The position numbers were made by a program, and so were the translations under genes. Below, piece after piece: positions 62,929-64,000 of a stretch of 64,000 nt of DNA. A model generated the notes under the pieces. That model searched no databases. It had not been told where the DNA came from and was given only the letters and a program-made list of their open reading frames with translations. Within the stretch, counting starts at the first letter, position 1; every line of letters starts with the position of its first letter. The DNA is from Rhizobium sp. Leaf371 (GTDB lineage Bacteria > Pseudomonadota > Alphaproteobacteria > Rhizobiales > Rhizobiaceae), in contig NZ_LMQB01000001.1 of assembly GCF_001424045.1 (NCBI RefSeq), positions 160,083-224,082 on the forward strand, written 5' to 3'.

Positions 62929-63083
62929 CTCGAAGTTTTCATGGTGCGAAGCAACATCCTTGCCGATCACGCGACGATGGTGAAAGGCGCGCGGGTCGGG
63001 CGATCTTGAAGACAACGCGGGCACCTGTCCAGACAGACCGCATGTTTCGTGCAGAAAGGCACGCGTCCTCTGCGCCCGCCACC

Positions 63084-63112
63084 TACGTCAATTAACGTAT
63101 GTGCATTGCACA
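63084..63112. promoter_or_regulatory. Two adjacent palindromes in the kinase/urtA divergent promoter region
   Basis: TACGTCAATTAACGTA has perfect 5-bp arms around 6 bp, and TGTGCATTGCACA directly follows it as a perfect 13-bp palindrome. They lie 79-107 nt upstream of urtA and 155 nt or more from the kinase start. The first fits a dimeric LuxR-type regulator, the second loosely resembles an NtrC half-site pair. Function inferred. Confidence 0.5.
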
Positions 63113-63190
63113 AGGCCTGTCGGATAGTCCCGTTGCGACCCGTTAACCCTCCCTTAGGAAACGGCGCCAACGAACGAGAGGGGCTCTCTT

Positions 63191-64000
63191 ATGTCATTCA
63201 AATCCCATATCCTCAGTGCATTCCTGGCGGGTGCCTTGGCAACCACGGCATTCTCCGCCGTCAACGCGGCTGACGACACCATCAAGGTCGGCGTCCTGCA
63301 CTCGCTGTCCGGCACGATGGCCATTTCCGAGACGACGCTGAAAGACGCCATGCTGATGCTCATCGAGGAGCAGAACAAGAAGGGCGGCGTTCTCGGCAAG
63401 AAGCTCGAAGCCGTCGTCGTCGATCCCGCATCCGACTGGCCGCTGTTTGCCGAAAAGGCCCGCGAGCTGATCTCCGTCGACAAGGTCGCGGCCGTGTTCG
63501 GCTGCTGGACGTCCTCGTCGCGCAAGTCGGTCCTGCCGGTGTTCGAAGAGCTGAACTCGATCCTCTTCTACCCCGTCCAGTATGAAGGCGAAGAGTCCTC
63601 GCGCAACATCTTCTACACGGGTGCCGCGCCGAACCAGCAGGCCATCCCGGCCGTCGACTACCTGATGGCCAACGAAGGCGTCGAGCGCTTCGTGCTCGAA
63701 GGCACCGACTACGTCTATCCGCGCACGACCAACAAGATCCTGGAGGCCTATCTGATCTCCAAGGGCGTGGCCAAGGAAGACATCATCGTCAACTACACGC
63801 CGTTCGGCTTCTCGGACTGGCAGACGGAAGTCGCCAAGATCAAGGAATTCGGCTCGGCCGGCAAGAAAACCGCCGTCGTCTCCACCATCAACGGCGATGC
63901 CAACGTTCCCTTCTACAAGGAACTCGGCAACCAGGGCATCAAGGCTACCGACATTCCGGTCGTCGCCTTCTCGGTCGGTGAGGAAGAACTCGCCGGTCTC
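63191..64000 (+). CDS. urtA: Urea ABC transporter substrate-binding protein UrtA (N-terminal part)
   Basis: First 270 codons; the gene runs off the right edge. Signal peptide [20 protein letters not shown] ending near NAA. The mature start [20 protein letters not shown] and [20 protein letters not shown], then [20 protein letters not shown], are diagnostic for UrtA/AmiC-type urea and short-amide binding proteins. GAGAGGGG 8 nt before the ATG. The rest of urtBCDE is expected beyond the window. Regulation by the divergent kinase/LuxR pair is likely. Confidence 0.95.
   Translation, partial: MSFKSHILSAFLAGALATTAFSAVNAADDTIKVGVLHSLSGTMAISETTLKDAMLMLIEEQNKKGGVLGKKLEAVVVDPASDWPLFAEKARELISVDKVAAVFGCWTSSSRKSVLPVFEELNSILFYPVQYEGEESSRNIFYTGAAPNQQAIPAVDYLMANEGVERFVLEGTDYVYPRTTNKILEAYLISKGVAKEDIIVNYTPFGFSDWQTEVAKIKEFGSAGKKTAVVSTINGDANVPFYKELGNQGIKATDIPVVAFSVGEEELAGL

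Noticed and set aside
61579-63009. Long plus-strand frame opposite the NCS1-kinase gene
   Set aside because: Same situation: antisense shadow of a strongly supported gene, with no recognisable domain or ribosome-binding site.
63058-63073. Possible sigma-54 promoter upstream of urtA (AGGCAC...TGC)
   Set aside because: The GG and GC elements are separated by 12 bases instead of the strict 10.
1-64000. CRISPR array, tRNA/rRNA gene, insertion sequence or integrated element
   Set aside because: No regularly spaced repeats, no cloverleaf or rRNA sequence, no transposase or integrase and no flanking direct repeats were recognised.

Overview
The window is a high-GC alphaproteobacterial chromosome segment, almost certainly from a member of the Rhizobiaceae (Rhizobium/Agrobacterium/Shinella-like). 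Pointers are the ytfQRT-yjfF sugar importer, a braDEFGC-type amino-acid importer with its small membrane partner, a urea-importer gene next to a transporter-like sensor kinase, HWE-type histidine kinase signalling, and more than one ku gene beside ligD. No tRNA, rRNA, CRISPR array, insertion sequence or prophage block was found. Both ends cut through genes (ytfQ on the left, urtA on the right).

Layout. 0-4.2 kb: galactofuranose-type ABC importer. 4.3-5.2 kb: three small hydrophilic proteins. 5.4-8.6 kb: an FdhF/YdeP-type molybdopterin oxidoreductase and a short-chain dehydrogenase. 9.0-13.2 kb: a non-homologous end-joining island, ku-ligD facing a second ku. 13.3-17.3 kb: a secreted sugar dehydrogenase, an overlapping glycosyltransferase/deacetylase pair and an OmpW-like porin. 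17.5-21.5 kb: a membrane diguanylate cyclase, a metallo-beta-lactamase-fold hydrolase and a large metallophosphoesterase. 21.5-34.8 kb: nine minus-strand genes in a row. In transcription order they are a peptide-type ABC importer (dual ATPase, Tat-signal binding protein, two permeases), three glycosyltransferases, an ABC-exporter-like protein whose ATPase has lost its catalytic residues, and a cyclic-nucleotide-binding protein. 35.0-39.1 kb: a class III nucleotide cyclase, a nucleotide-sugar dehydrogenase and a DUF3095 protein with cyclase-like motifs. 39.3-43.4 kb: two methyltransferases, a single-domain response regulator and an HWE kinase. 43.4-52.4 kb: a 57-residue membrane protein, an aminotransferase, a DUF3833 lipocalin-like protein, a dioxygenase-esterase fusion with an SDR and a divergent Crp/Fnr regulator, a second lone receiver protein, a DUF2793 protein and CysQ. 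52.9-58.4 kb: the branched-chain/general amino-acid importer. 58.6-64 kb: a LuxR-type response regulator, a hybrid kinase carrying a complete NCS1-permease-like sensor domain, and divergent urtA.

How the parts fit. Three importers (sugar, amino acid, urea) and a fourth peptide-type importer make this a nutrient-scavenging region. The stretch from 17 to 39 kb is the least conventional. It combines second-messenger parts (GGDEF cyclase, class III cyclase, DUF3095, cyclic-nucleotide-binding protein, metallophosphoesterase) with glycan-building enzymes and a catalytically dead ABC-like protein. I infer, but cannot prove from sequence alone, a cyclic-nucleotide-controlled envelope-glycan module. 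The second candidate for a poorly described system is the NCS1-kinase/LuxR pair next to urtA, with two perfect inverted repeats in the shared promoter region.
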